A stretch of DNA of 64,000 nt from Wielerella bovis (GCF_022354465.1 NZ_CP092361.1:2014522-2078521), one strand, 5' to 3'; shown: positions 35,072-43,168, counted from the stretch's first letter. The notes: generated by a model from the sequence alone, not told the origin. A program made the numbers and translations.

Positions 35072-35178
35072 GATGATTTCCTTTGTGGATAAAATGAACG
35101 TGGGATTTTCAGGCTGCATTGTAAAATAAAAAGCAGCCTGAAAACAGAGTTGTGATGTTTTTCAGGCAGCCTGAAAGC

Positions 35179-35946
35179 CTATTTCGCCGCACGTTTAATA
35201 ATATGTTCAATCGCAGCGGTGGCACAATGCAAACCAAAACTCGCCGTAACCAACATACTCGCACCATAACCTGCACACGATAAACCTTGTGGTGTCGTGA
35301 TTTCGCAATTTTCTGCGACTTGCGGCGGCGTAATCTGCTCGCGCGAATACACGCATGGCACTCGCATTTTGCCTTCACGCGCAAAACCGTGTTTTTTGCG
35401 TAAGGTGTAGCGCAAATTAGACAATAATGGGTCGTGTGTCGTTTGCGATAAATCGGCGGTTTCAATCAGCGCAGGATTGCGTTGTCCACCTGCACCACCA
35501 CTAATGATAAAGGCTTGTTTATGTTTAATAAAATAATCCACCATCGCGACTTTTACGCGCACTTGGTCAATCGCATCAATCACGAAATCAAAAGGCAGCC
35601 TGAAAATATTGGCTAGATTATTTTCGTCCACAAAATCTTCTATTTCATGTACCACGCAATCGGGATTGATTTGTGCGATTCGTTCACGCAAGGCGCTTAC
35701 TTTGGGTTTGCCAAAATCGGGCGTGAGCGCGTGTAACTGTCTGTTTACATTGGAAACGGCGATGTTGTCCAAATCAATCAGCGTTAATTCTCCCACACCA
35801 CTTCGCGCTAAACTTTCTACTGCCCACGAACCAACACCGCCCACACCGACAACACAAACATGTGCGTGTTGCAGCGCGTGCAAACCGTGTTCGCCATACA
35901 ATCGGGCAATGCCTCCAAAACGGCGTGTGTAATCGGATTGAGTCAT
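35179..35946 (-). CDS. tcdA: tRNA threonylcarbamoyladenosine dehydratase TcdA
   Basis: 255 residues from the ATG at 35946; an upstream in-frame extension overlaps the next gene's promoter and is not used. It starts TQSDYTRRFGGIARLYG, typical of TcdA/CsdL, followed by the E1-like ATP-binding loop VGVGGVGSWAVESLARSG and LIDLDNIAVSNVNRQ. Members close the cyclic form of t6A at position 37 of tRNAs using ATP. SGGAGGQRNP and a C-terminal ASFGLHCATAAIEHII helix complete the fold. A DUS encodes FRLPFD near residue 120. Confidence 0.92.
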   Translation of the reverse strand: MTQSDYTRRFGGIARLYGEHGLHALQHAHVCVVGVGGVGSWAVESLARSGVGELTLIDLDNIAVSNVNRQLHALTPDFGKPKVSALRERIAQINPDCVVHEIEDFVDENNLANIFRLPFDFVIDAIDQVRVKVAMVDYFIKHKQAFIISGGAGGQRNPALIETADLSQTTHDPLLSNLRYTLRKKHGFAREGKMRVPCVYSREQITPPQVAENCEITTPQGLSCAGYGASMLVTASFGLHCATAAIEHIIKRAAK

Positions 35947-36090
35947 GGTTTTTCCTTGTTGTAATATTGTTTTCAGGCTGCCTGAAAGCGGCGTTTTTTG
36001 ATAAAAATTTGCCGCAAATAGACGTGCATGGATTATACTGTAATCGTTGGGTAAACCAACAACCCTTCTATAAACAAGGAGCATTTTATT

Positions 36091-36582
36091 ATGTACAAAC
36101 ACATCGTAGTCGCCGTTGATGGTAGCAATACTTCTTTGAACGCATTGCAACATGCTGCTAGTTTGGCTGTGGCTGGTAATGCTAAATTAACTTTGGTTAC
36201 TGTTGCCAATCCCAGCGAATACATGACATTGGCACCTGAATTTTTGCAACATGAAAGCTATGAAGCCGCAGCCATTTCGGGTGGTAATGAAGTGCTGGCA
36301 GAAGCAGGCTTGGTGGCAAAAAATGCAGGCGTAAGCGAAGTAGAAACACATCTGCTGGTCGCTTCCAAAGGTGCGAAAGAAATGGCGCAGGAATTGGTGG
36401 ATTATGCGGATAATCATGGTGCAGATTTGATTGTGATTGGCACACATGGTCGCACTGGTTTGATGCATTTACTGATGGGTAGTTTTGCGGAAACCGTTAT
36501 GCGCCAAAGTCATTTGCCATTATTGGTAATTCGCAGCACATACAGCGATGAGGAAGATGAAGATACTGCTGTTGCGGGTTAA
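36091..36582 (+). CDS. Universal stress protein, UspA family
   Basis: 163 residues, a single Usp domain. It starts MYKHIVVAVDGSNTSLNALQ and ends with the ATP-binding signature GTHGRTGLMHLLMGSFAETV followed by LPLLVIRS, so it belongs to the ATP-binding Usp group. AAGGAGCATTTTATT supplies a strong ribosome site. Cytoplasmic; typically induced under stress, with precise target unknown. It is divergent from tcdA and followed by an imperfect DUS hairpin. Confidence 0.92.
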   Translation: MYKHIVVAVDGSNTSLNALQHAASLAVAGNAKLTLVTVANPSEYMTLAPEFLQHESYEAAAISGGNEVLAEAGLVAKNAGVSEVETHLLVASKGAKEMAQELVDYADNHGADLIVIGTHGRTGLMHLLMGSFAETVMRQSHLPLLVIRSTYSDEEDEDTAVAG

Positions 36583-36612
36583 TTCTTCAATATAATCATA
36601 AATCAAACATAA

Positions 36613-36649
36613 AAGGCAGCCTGAAAACTATTTTTCATGCTGCCTTTTT
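36613..36649 (+). terminator. Imperfect DUS hairpin terminator
   Basis: AAAAGGCAGCCTGAAAA against TTTTTCATGCTGCCTTTTT: the second DUS has one change (CATG for CAGG) but pairing is otherwise complete and a T run follows. It separates the universal stress gene from the convergent hydrolase gene. Confidence 0.75.
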
Positions 36650-36656
36650 ATATATT

Positions 36657-37295
36657 TTAAGCGCGTATAAATGGGTTATACATTTTCTCGTGTCCAATGG
36701 TGGTCATGCGCCCATGTCCTGCGATGACTTGGGTATCATCGGGCAAAATGTATAATTTTTCGCGGATATTGCGCAATAAATCATCATGATTGCCGCGTGG
36801 AAAATCAGTACGCCCGATGCTTTCATAAAATAAAACATCGCCCGCAATCAACAACGATACGGTGGCGCAATAAAATACAACGTGTCCTGGTGTATGTCCT
36901 GGTATGTGCAATACTTGGAAGGTATAGTTCCCAACGGTTAGCGTGTCGCCTTCGTGCAAATAACGTGTGGGCGTGAATGCGGGACAAATGGGGAAACCGT
37001 ATGATGCGGTGGTTTCGGGCAGCGTGTCTAACAAAAATTGGTCGTCTTCGTGTGCGCCCAATATGGGGACGTTGATGCGTTCCAATAGCGCAGGAATGCC
37101 ACCTGCGTGGTCTAAATGTCCATGCGTGAGCCACACGGCTTGCAGTTTCAGGCTGCGTTTTTGAATTTCGGAGAGGACATAATCTACGTCGCCACCCACA
37201 TCGGTTAGCACGGCTTCTTGGGTTTCATCGTCCCAAATCAGGGTGCAGTTTTGGCGAAATGCGGTTACGGGCATGATTTGTATTTGGAGTGCCAT
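36657..37295 (-). CDS. Metallo-beta-lactamase-fold hydrolase (YcbL type)
   Basis: 212 residues. The zinc motif THGHLDHAGG (HXHXDH) is near residue 57, with a further His in HIPGHTPGHVVFY near 130 and Asp in LLIAGDVLF near 153 as additional ligands; the C-terminal GHGRMTTIGHEKMYNPF is usual for this subgroup. Such enzymes hydrolyse hydroxyacyl-glutathione or similar thioesters; YcbL-type proteins have glyoxalase II-like activity. Cytoplasmic. A partial DUS encodes RSLKLQ. No operon partner is apparent. Confidence 0.88.
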   Translation of the reverse strand: MALQIQIMPVTAFRQNCTLIWDDETQEAVLTDVGGDVDYVLSEIQKRSLKLQAVWLTHGHLDHAGGIPALLERINVPILGAHEDDQFLLDTLPETTASYGFPICPAFTPTRYLHEGDTLTVGNYTFQVLHIPGHTPGHVVFYCATVSLLIAGDVLFYESIGRTDFPRGNHDDLLRNIREKLYILPDDTQVIAGHGRMTTIGHEKMYNPFIRA

Positions 37296-37358
37296 GTGAT
37301 TCCTTAAAAATAATGAAATAATGTGTTTTGTGTGATTTTCAGGCAGCCTGAAAATGGA

Positions 37359-37466
37359 TATAGTCGCTTAAAATTAAAAATACTACTGCGTTGCCCACGC
37401 CCTTATGTACTAGATGTACACGGCGGACGTGGCCGCCTTGTACTATTTTTATTTTAAGCGACTATA
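37359..37466. repeat. Correia-like element, TAGTCGCTTAAAATT type
   Basis: 108 bp, TATAGTCGCTTAAAATTAAA to TATTTTAAGCGACTATA, core CCCACGCCC and GGCGGACGTGGCCGCC. Same type as the copies at 52358 and 3043. Its right end is two bases from the tyrA stop codon. Confidence 0.88.
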
Positions 37467-37467
37467 T

Positions 37468-38337
37468 TCAATGTTTATCGCCCCATTCTTCGCGTACTTT
37501 TTGGGCAGCCTGAAAATAATGTATCAATGCATCAGCATCGTTGTTTTTCAGGCTGTCTGCTAAATAATCCAGTTGCTGTTTTTGTGCAGCGATTAAATCC
37601 AACAAACTGTTTTTATTGGCTAACATAATGTCTTTCCACATTTCGGGGCTGCTGGCGGCGATGCGTGTGAAATCACGAAAACCGCTGCCTGCAAAATCCA
37701 AATAATGCGTGCCTTTGGGGTGGTCAAGCATTTGGTGGACGTAAGCAAATGCGAGTAAATGCGGCAAATGGGAAACGGCGGCGAAAATTTCATCGTGTTC
37801 GTGGGCAGACATAATGTGCGTGTGTGCACCCACCGCTTGCCACAAGGTTTCTATGGTTTTCAGGCTGCCTGCATTTTGTTGTTCGTTTGGACACAAAATC
37901 AATTTTTTGTCTTGATACAAACCAAATTGTGCAGCCAATGCACCACTGCGGTCTGAACCTGCAATGGGATGCGCGGCGACACAATGGGCAAATTGTTGCG
38001 GCAAATGCAGCCTGAAAGCAGCGAGCGTGGATTGTTTGGTGCTGCCAACATCGCTGACTATAGTATGTTCAGATAATAATGGGGCGAGCGTGGTGCAAAT
38101 ATTGGGCAATGTGGCAACGGGCGTGGCAATCAACACCAAATCAGCATGTTGTACAGCCTCAGCGCAGATTTGGGTATAAGCAACATCAATCACGCGGCGT
38201 TCCAGCGCACGGTCAAGATTGGTGCGGTTTAAATCTATGCCGACAACGGTTTGTACGCGTTTGTGGCGTTTTAAATCCAGCACAAACGAGCCACCGATTA
38301 AACCAACACCAATTAAAGTGATTTGTTTGAGGGTCAT
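37468..38337 (-). CDS. tyrA: Prephenate/arogenate dehydrogenase
   Basis: 289 residues from the ATG at 38337. NAD(P)-binding GVGLIGGSFVLDL near residue 9, ATPVATLPNI, DVGSTKQS and HPIAGSDRSGALAA (dehydrogenase active region) are present, with the C-terminal helical domain MLDHPKGTHYLDFAGSGFRDFTRI. It makes 4-hydroxyphenylpyruvate (or tyrosine from arogenate) in tyrosine synthesis. There is no chorismate mutase domain. The start codon follows a Correia-like element after one base, so no conventional ribosome site is visible. Three DUS lie inside (GSLKTI, FRLHLP, FQAAQK). Confidence 0.92.
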   Translation of the reverse strand: MTLKQITLIGVGLIGGSFVLDLKRHKRVQTVVGIDLNRTNLDRALERRVIDVAYTQICAEAVQHADLVLIATPVATLPNICTTLAPLLSEHTIVSDVGSTKQSTLAAFRLHLPQQFAHCVAAHPIAGSDRSGALAAQFGLYQDKKLILCPNEQQNAGSLKTIETLWQAVGAHTHIMSAHEHDEIFAAVSHLPHLLAFAYVHQMLDHPKGTHYLDFAGSGFRDFTRIAASSPEMWKDIMLANKNSLLDLIAAQKQQLDYLADSLKNNDADALIHYFQAAQKVREEWGDKH

Positions 38338-38338
38338 G

Positions 38339-38442
38339 TATAGTCGTTTCAAATTACAAGAAGACAAGGCGACAGCAACCGCAGTGTACATAAATACATA
38401 AGGGAGCTGACAATACCGTATTATTTTAATTTCAAACGACTA
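38339..38442. repeat. Correia-like element abutting the tyrA start
   Basis: TATAGTCGTTTCAAATTACA to TTTCAAACGACTA, core GACAAGGCGACAGCAACCGC and GGGAGCTGACAATACCG. Its left end is directly next to the tyrA ATG. Its right-hand flank, ACTAGATTTGTCTCAATAAAA plus a DUS, reappears at 40036-40070. Confidence 0.85.
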
Positions 38443-38478
38443 GATTTGTCTCAATAAAATTTTCAGGCAGCCTGAAAT

Positions 38479-38517
38479 AAAAAACACCGCTTATCATCAC
38501 GATAAACGGTGTTTTTT
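38479..38517 (-). terminator. Terminator of the nitroreductase gene
   Basis: Stem AAAACACCG(C)TTATC / GATAA(A)CGGTGTTTT around ATCAC, with a T run on both strands. It lies eight bases past the nitroreductase stop. Confidence 0.85.
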
Positions 38518-38524
38518 GATGCTT

Positions 38525-39199
38525 TTACCAATGCAACACCACACTGTCTTCTACTGGCACACGCCCCAAATGGTGTTTGTTTTGCATGGCGTCCCAATCA
38601 GGGTGTCCAAAGGCAATGCCGTGCAACAGTTTGTAATCGCTTGAAACGCCCAGTTCTTTACGAATATCATCGGCAAACAATCCCAAAAATAACATAGGAA
38701 TGCCACCAAAGCCACGAGCGGTCAAAGAAAGTAAAAAAGTTTGTGAATACATACCCATATCATTGGCAATATTGACATCGTGATTGTCAATCGCAGGCAT
38801 AAACAAAAACGCCATGTGTGCTGCTCCATAACCTGTGATATTTTGTTCAATCACGGTCGCACGCCCAGCTTTATCTTCGCGTTCCACACCAAAACTGGTT
38901 GTAAAAACATGGGCATATTGATTACGCCAACGCGGTTCATAAATGCCACCGTATTTCATTTGGTCAAACTCAAAATCTGGGGTAAATTGCCCTGCGTGAA
39001 AGCGTTCGCCAATGATTTTGTGCAGGCGTTTCAAAGTTTCGCCAGACGCAATATGCACCAGCCACGGCTGAGTATTGCACGCAGACGGGGCATTTTGGGC
39101 ATCGGCAAGGATTTGTTTGATTTCTTGCTCGGTCATTGGTGTGGGCAAAAATTTGCGAATGGATTGACGGGTGCGAACGGTGGTTTCAAAGTCTAACAT
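38525..39199 (-). CDS. Nitroreductase-family flavoprotein
   Basis: 224 residues. FMN-binding features: VRTRQSIRKFLPTPMTEQEI at the N-terminus (RXSXR type), ADAQNAPSACNTQPWLVHI near residue 32, and AARGFGGIPMLFLGLF near 165 with YKLLHGIAFGHPD. Such enzymes reduce nitro compounds or quinones with NAD(P)H. GCGGAG precedes the ATG. It is transcribed away from the regulator at 39310, and a promoter with an operator lies between (39237-39265), so the regulator next door probably controls it. A hairpin terminator follows. Confidence 0.9.
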   Translation of the reverse strand: MLDFETTVRTRQSIRKFLPTPMTEQEIKQILADAQNAPSACNTQPWLVHIASGETLKRLHKIIGERFHAGQFTPDFEFDQMKYGGIYEPRWRNQYAHVFTTSFGVEREDKAGRATVIEQNITGYGAAHMAFLFMPAIDNHDVNIANDMGMYSQTFLLSLTARGFGGIPMLFLGLFADDIRKELGVSSDYKLLHGIAFGHPDWDAMQNKHHLGRVPVEDSVVLHW

Positions 39200-39236
39200 T
39201 TTTGGTTACTCCGCTTAATTGTTGATTGATGAAATT

Positions 39237-39265
39237 ATTATAGCTTACAATTAAATTGTATACAA
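39237..39265 (-). promoter_or_regulatory. Nitroreductase promoter with OhrR-type operator in the spacer
   Basis: On the minus strand TTGTAT (39265-39260) is 17 bases from TATAAT (39242-39237). The 15 bp palindrome TACAATTAAATTGTA at 39246-39260 fills most of the spacer. OhrR operators I recall have this TACAATT/AATTGTA form, so a bound regulator would block RNA polymerase. Confidence 0.8.
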
Positions 39266-39309
39266 TGTCTATTTTTGGAAAACTGGCTTTCAAAAATGGA
39301 AAAGTCATT

Positions 39310-39723
39310 TTATTTTAACTGACTGGCAATTTTTTGTAATACCGCCACTTCATCAGCCGTCAAAGTCAAACAATCCGCTACTTGATTAGGAATGTTTACC
39401 GCCTTGTGTTCCAACGCTCGGCCATCATTGGTCAGGGTAATGATGACGGTGCGTTCGTCCGTTTGACTGCGGGTGCGTGCCACTAAATTTTTGCTTTGTA
39501 AGCGTTTTAAAAGTGGGGTAAGCGTACCGCTATCAAGGTGCAATTTGTCGCCAATCTCGCCCACACTTTGCTCGCCAAATTCCCACAACACCAGCATGAC
39601 CAAGTATTGTGGATAAGTCAAATCCAATGTGTCCAAAAAGGGCGTGTATTGGCGCGTAATTTCTTTGGAAAGTGCGTATAATGGAAAGCAGATTTGGTTG
39701 CTCAATTTTAATTGTTCATACAT
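39310..39723 (-). CDS. ohrR: MarR-family regulator, OhrR type
   Basis: 137 residues with the winged-helix MarR fold (LTYPQYLVMLVLWEFGEQSV, LHLDSGTLTPLLKRLQSKNL, RSQTDERTVIITLTNDG). The redox-sensing Cys is in NQICFPLYALSKEI (Cys12), in the position of the peroxide-sensing Cys of OhrR. Oxidation by organic hydroperoxide would release it from DNA. A matching palindrome sits in the promoter of the adjacent nitroreductase gene. No classic Ohr gene is nearby, so the target here differs from the usual one. The gene reads in the same direction as the nitroreductase, 110 bases upstream. Confidence 0.88.
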   Translation of the reverse strand: MYEQLKLSNQICFPLYALSKEITRQYTPFLDTLDLTYPQYLVMLVLWEFGEQSVGEIGDKLHLDSGTLTPLLKRLQSKNLVARTRSQTDERTVIITLTNDGRALEHKAVNIPNQVADCLTLTADEVAVLQKIASQLK

Positions 39724-39916
39724 GAGATGGGCTTTACTGAATTGTTGAAAATTGAATTTTACACAATTTTCAGGCAGCCTGAAAATACGATTGAGATTTT
39801 ATAATATCGAAAATTAAATTTTGAAAAATTTAATTAATGGAAATATTTAATCAATAATTGATTGTATGCGAGATTAAATTTTTACAAAAACAAGGCAAAC
39901 TAACGCCATTTTTACA

Positions 39917-40022
39917 TATAGTGAATTCACTAAACCAGTACCGCGTTGTCAGCTCTCTTATGTACTCGGTGTACATGGCGGTCACTGTCGCCTTGTACTG
40001 CATTTTCATTTCTACGACTATA
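39917..40022. repeat. Hybrid Correia-like element with mismatched ends
   Basis: The left end is TATAGTGAATTCACTAAACC but the right end is TGCATTTTCATTTCTACGACTATA, from another type, so the ends do not pair beyond a few bases. The bases after it, TTTTAATTTCAAACGACTAG, are the right end of a third type. The remaining part of the 39724-40137 gap has DUS, AT-rich DNA and a terminator but no gene. Confidence 0.8.
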
Positions 40023-40101
40023 TTTTAATTTCAAACGACTAGATTTGTCTCAATAAAATTTTCAGGCTGCCTCTATGATAGAAAAGGCAGCCTGAAAATA
40101 A

Positions 40102-40133
40102 AAATCCCTGTTTATTTGAATAAACAGGGATTT
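40102..40133 (-). terminator. Terminator of the amino-acid permease gene
   Basis: Stem AAATCCCTGTTTA / TAAACAGGGATTT with a short loop, six bases after the permease stop (minus strand), with A/T runs at both sides. A DUS pair (40058-40098) lies just beyond. Confidence 0.85.
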
Positions 40134-40137
40134 GATT

Positions 40138-40884
40138 TTAATGATGAGCCACGTTGTAACGTTTTTCCAAGCGCGAGAAAATCCAGCTTAAACACAAAGT
40201 CATCACCAAGTAAATCAGCGCAACGGTGTACAAAGGCTCTTCGTAAATGGAATAGCGACCCGAAATGGTTTTTTGTACATACGCCAATTCTGCTACGGCA
40301 ATCGCGGATAACAATGAACTGTCTTTCAACAAGGTGATAAATTCATTTGCCATAGGTGGCAACATACGGCGTAAGGCTTGTGGCAAAATCACAAAACGCA
40401 TCGCCTGTGCATGGGTCAAGCCCAAAGAGCGCGCAGCTTCCATTTGTCCCTTGTCAATGGATTGGATACCTGCACGGAAAATTTCGGTTACATACGCACC
40501 TGTGTTCACCGTAATTGCCAGCGTACCCGCAATCAACGCACCATAATTACGGCGCAATTCCGCTGCTAATTCGCCACTAATCAACAAACCATCGGTGGGA
40601 TTAATCAGCGCAACCGACCACACAAAATGCCAAATAAAAATTTGTACAAACAAGGGCGTACCACGAAACAGCAATACATAAATCAGCGATACTGTCCTCA
40701 TTAACCATGCCAAACCTTTGGCAATCGGTCCTCCTTTTTCAAAATGCACGATGCGCATCAACGCACCAATCAGTCCCAAAATAGAACCGAAAACCACCGC
40801 TATGCTGGTTAATTTCAATGTTAGCAGCGCACCGTCAATAAACATCTGACGGTATTCCCAAATAATGTCATAACGAAAGCTCAT
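40138..40884 (-). CDS. Polar amino-acid ABC transporter permease
   Basis: 248 residues, HisM/GlnP type with about five membrane helices. The inner-membrane EAA loop is clear: MEAARSLGLTHAQAMRFVILP followed by QALRRMLPPMANEFITLLKDSS. Start GALLTLKLTSIAVVFGSILG and LFRGTPLFVQIFIWHF are typical of the group. It would import an amino acid with a periplasmic binding protein and an ATPase, but neither is adjacent, so those must be encoded elsewhere. No DUS is within the gene. A hairpin terminator follows the stop. Confidence 0.92.
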   Translation of the reverse strand: MSFRYDIIWEYRQMFIDGALLTLKLTSIAVVFGSILGLIGALMRIVHFEKGGPIAKGLAWLMRTVSLIYVLLFRGTPLFVQIFIWHFVWSVALINPTDGLLISGELAAELRRNYGALIAGTLAITVNTGAYVTEIFRAGIQSIDKGQMEAARSLGLTHAQAMRFVILPQALRRMLPPMANEFITLLKDSSLLSAIAVAELAYVQKTISGRYSIYEEPLYTVALIYLVMTLCLSWIFSRLEKRYNVAHH

Positions 40885-41093
40885 AGCTCCAAACCCATTT
40901 CTAATAATTATTTTCAGTATCGTGCAAAAGCTTTAACAAATCAGCTTCACGAAAAAATACGCTATTTTACAATAAAAGCGGTCATTTGCATGATAAAAAT
41001 TAAGCAAAATGATGATATGCAACTATAAATATGGTTTCAGGCAGCCTGAAAAGTCATTAAAATGCTCACTTTTCGTATTATAGTTTTGAACAC

Positions 41094-42017
41094 ATGGATA
41101 TTTGGATTGGGCAAAATGCCCCCATACCCACACAGGAACATGCTGTAACCATTGGCAATTTTGATGGCGTGCACACAGGTCATCGCCATATTTTAGCTCG
41201 CCTGTCGCAACAAGCCACAAAACGCCAACTCAACAGCATCGCGCTGATTTTTGAGCCACAACCCAACGAATTTTTTAGCCAACAAACAGGCAAAATTGTG
41301 CCTTATCGTTTGACACCTTTGCGCGACAAATTACGTTTATTGGCGGAAACAGGCAGCCTGAAAGCCGCATGGATACTGCGTTTTAACCCACATTTTGCCA
41401 ATATAACCGCCGAGCAATTTATCCAACAAATTTTGCGCGACAAATTACATACGCGCTATTTATTGGTTGGCGATGATTTTCGTTTTGGCAAAGCACGCGG
41501 TGGCGATTTTTCGCTGTTGTCTCGGCAAAACGATTTTGTAACCGAATGCACGCCCAGCATTTTGGTCGCAGGTGCGCGCGCCAGCAGTACCGCTGTGCGC
41601 CAAGCTTTGAATGAGGGAGATTTGGCACAAGCGGCGCATATTTTGGGACACGCGTACACATTAAGCGGACACGTTAAACATGGCAAAAAATTAGGGCGGA
41701 CGATTGATTGTCCAACTGCCAATGTGCATTTACCCAATCATCATTATGCGTTGAGTGGCGTGTTTGTGGTGGATGTGGTGGGCGATTTTGGCACGCGGCG
41801 TGGCGTGGCATCGTTTGGCGTGAATCCCACCGTTTCTGATACGCTTGAACCGAAACTGGAAGTGCATTTATTTGATTTTTCAGGCTGCCTATATGGACAG
41901 CGTGTACAAGTGTCGTTTTTGCACAAATTGCGTGATGAACAAAAATTTGCCGATTGGGACGCTTTGAAACAGCAAATTTGGGCGGATATGGAGGCAGCAA
42001 GAGCTTGGAATAATTAA
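41094..42017 (+). CDS. ribF: Riboflavin kinase / FAD synthetase
   Basis: 307 residues, standard RibF. The N-terminal nucleotidyltransferase domain has VTIGNFDGVHTGHRHIL near residue 22 (GXFDGXHXGH) and LVGDDFRFGKARGGD near 125. The C-terminal riboflavin kinase domain begins near residue 185 with LSGHVKHGKKLGRTIDCPTAN and has GVASFGVNPTV and EVHLFDFSGCLYG. It makes FMN and FAD. Two DUS encode GSLKAA and FSGCLYG. It is divergent from the permease; TTATAG near 41080 could be its -10. A DUS hairpin follows the stop. Confidence 0.95.
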   Translation: MDIWIGQNAPIPTQEHAVTIGNFDGVHTGHRHILARLSQQATKRQLNSIALIFEPQPNEFFSQQTGKIVPYRLTPLRDKLRLLAETGSLKAAWILRFNPHFANITAEQFIQQILRDKLHTRYLLVGDDFRFGKARGGDFSLLSRQNDFVTECTPSILVAGARASSTAVRQALNEGDLAQAAHILGHAYTLSGHVKHGKKLGRTIDCPTANVHLPNHHYALSGVFVVDVVGDFGTRRGVASFGVNPTVSDTLEPKLEVHLFDFSGCLYGQRVQVSFLHKLRDEQKFADWDALKQQIWADMEAARAWNN

Positions 42018-42019
42018 AC

Positions 42020-42056
42020 AATAGGCAGCCTGAAAAATATTTTCAGGCTGCCTATT
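42020..42056 (+). terminator. DUS inverted-pair terminator after ribF
   Basis: AATAGGCAGCCTGAAAA and TTTTCAGGCTGCCTATT, perfect pairing across a three-base loop, directly after the ribF stop. Confidence 0.85.
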
Positions 42057-42067
42057 TTGATGTTTTA

Positions 42068-42085
42068 TATAGTGGATTCACTATA
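42068..42085. repeat. Solo joined terminal repeats of a Correia-like element
   Basis: TATAGTGGATTCACTATA is an 18 bp near-palindrome made of two Correia-type ends with no core between them. It directly touches the next element (shared TA). It could be an excision or deletion scar. Confidence 0.75.
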
Positions 42086-42190
42086 TAGTAAAGTAAAATA
42101 AGAAAGATGCAAGGCGACCACGCCCGCCGTGTACAAATAGTACATAAGGGCGTGGGCAACGAAGCAGATTTCTTATTTTAATTTACTATA
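42084..42190. repeat. Correia-like element, TAGTAAAGTAAAATAAGAAA type
   Basis: 107 bp: TATAGTAAAGTAAAATAAGA to TCTTATTTTAATTTACTATA, core CCACGCCC and GGGCGTGG exactly paired. This type of end is seen only once in the window. Its right TIR contains the stop codon of the ATPase gene at 42186. Confidence 0.88.
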
Positions 42191-42944
42191 CATGATGCAC
42201 AATCAATTTTTTGCCCTTGTAATCCAAAATGTCCACGTCCATATCAAACAAAGTTTTGATATTTTCTACGGTAAACACTTCTTCGGGTGTGCCTTGAAAT
42301 TTCACTTCGCCTTTTTGCATGGCGACAATGTGGTCGGCGTAGGCGGCGGCTTGGTTGATGTCGTGCAACACCACCACCGTTGTGCGATTATGGTCATGAG
42401 TGATGTGGCGCAAAAGTTGCATTAAATTACGTGCGTAATACATATCTAAATTGTTAAGCGGTTCATCTAACAACACAAATTCGGTGGATTGGCAAAACAC
42501 CATCGCAATCAAGGCGCGTTGGCGTTGCCCACCCGACAATTCTGTAAGATAACGGTTGGCAAACGCTTCAAGCTGAAATTGCACAATCGCTTTTTCCACC
42601 AATTCTTTATCGTGTTCGCTGGGGCGACCTTGATGATGTGGGTAACGCCCGAACATCAGCAAATCGCGCACGGAAATGCGGCTGTGTATGCTGTTTTCCT
42701 GCGTCAAAATGGACAGGATTTTGGCGACTTCGGCGGTGGGTGTACTGGCTAAATCGCGCCCATTGTAGGCAATGCTGCCTGAAACCAGCGGCTGCAATCG
42801 CGCCATAAACGACAACAGCGTGGATTTCCCTGCGCCGTTTGCGCCGATTAGGGCGGTAATGCCACCTTGTGGAATGTTCAGCGAGACATTGTTTAAAATG
42901 ATTTGTTCGCCAATTTTGTGGGAGATGTTTTTGATTTCTATCAT
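42186..42944 (-). CDS. Siderophore ABC transporter ATP-binding protein (FetE/VctC-like)
   Basis: 252 residues from the ATG at 42944 (a longer in-frame start reads through a DUS). Walker A LIGANGAGKSTLLSFM near residue 32, signature LSGGQRQRALIAM near 133, Walker B EFVLLDEPLNNLD near 153 and H-loop VVVLHDINQAA are complete. It would energise the two permeases at 43627 and 46975 with FetB. The last codons end KLIVHHV with GTA then TAG coming from the terminal repeat of a Correia-like element, so the original C-terminus has been altered by it. It is separated from the permease by a plus-strand lipoprotein gene. Confidence 0.9.
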   Translation of the reverse strand: MIEIKNISHKIGEQIILNNVSLNIPQGGITALIGANGAGKSTLLSFMARLQPLVSGSIAYNGRDLASTPTAEVAKILSILTQENSIHSRISVRDLLMFGRYPHHQGRPSEHDKELVEKAIVQFQLEAFANRYLTELSGGQRQRALIAMVFCQSTEFVLLDEPLNNLDMYYARNLMQLLRHITHDHNRTTVVVLHDINQAAAYADHIVAMQKGEVKFQGTPEEVFTVENIKTLFDMDVDILDYKGKKLIVHHV

Positions 42945-43168
42945 GATTTTTCTTTCTTTCAGGCAGCCTGAAAATAAAATCGTAATGACCAAAATACCAT
43001 TTGATTTAATTAGGCAACTTTTTGGGCATTTTATGTCAAATAAATCAGTTCATTTTAAAATTAAAATAAAGAGTTGAAAGTGGTATTTACCAAAAATATA
43101 TTTTCATAAAATCATTTAGTGATACAATAAAGTTAAATTTTCTCAACCTTCAATATAAGGGCTTTAAA

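Noticed and set aside
35109..35465. Minus-strand 118-residue Arg/Lys-rich frame overlapping tcdA
   Set aside because: Out-of-frame shadow of tcdA on the same strand; no start signal.
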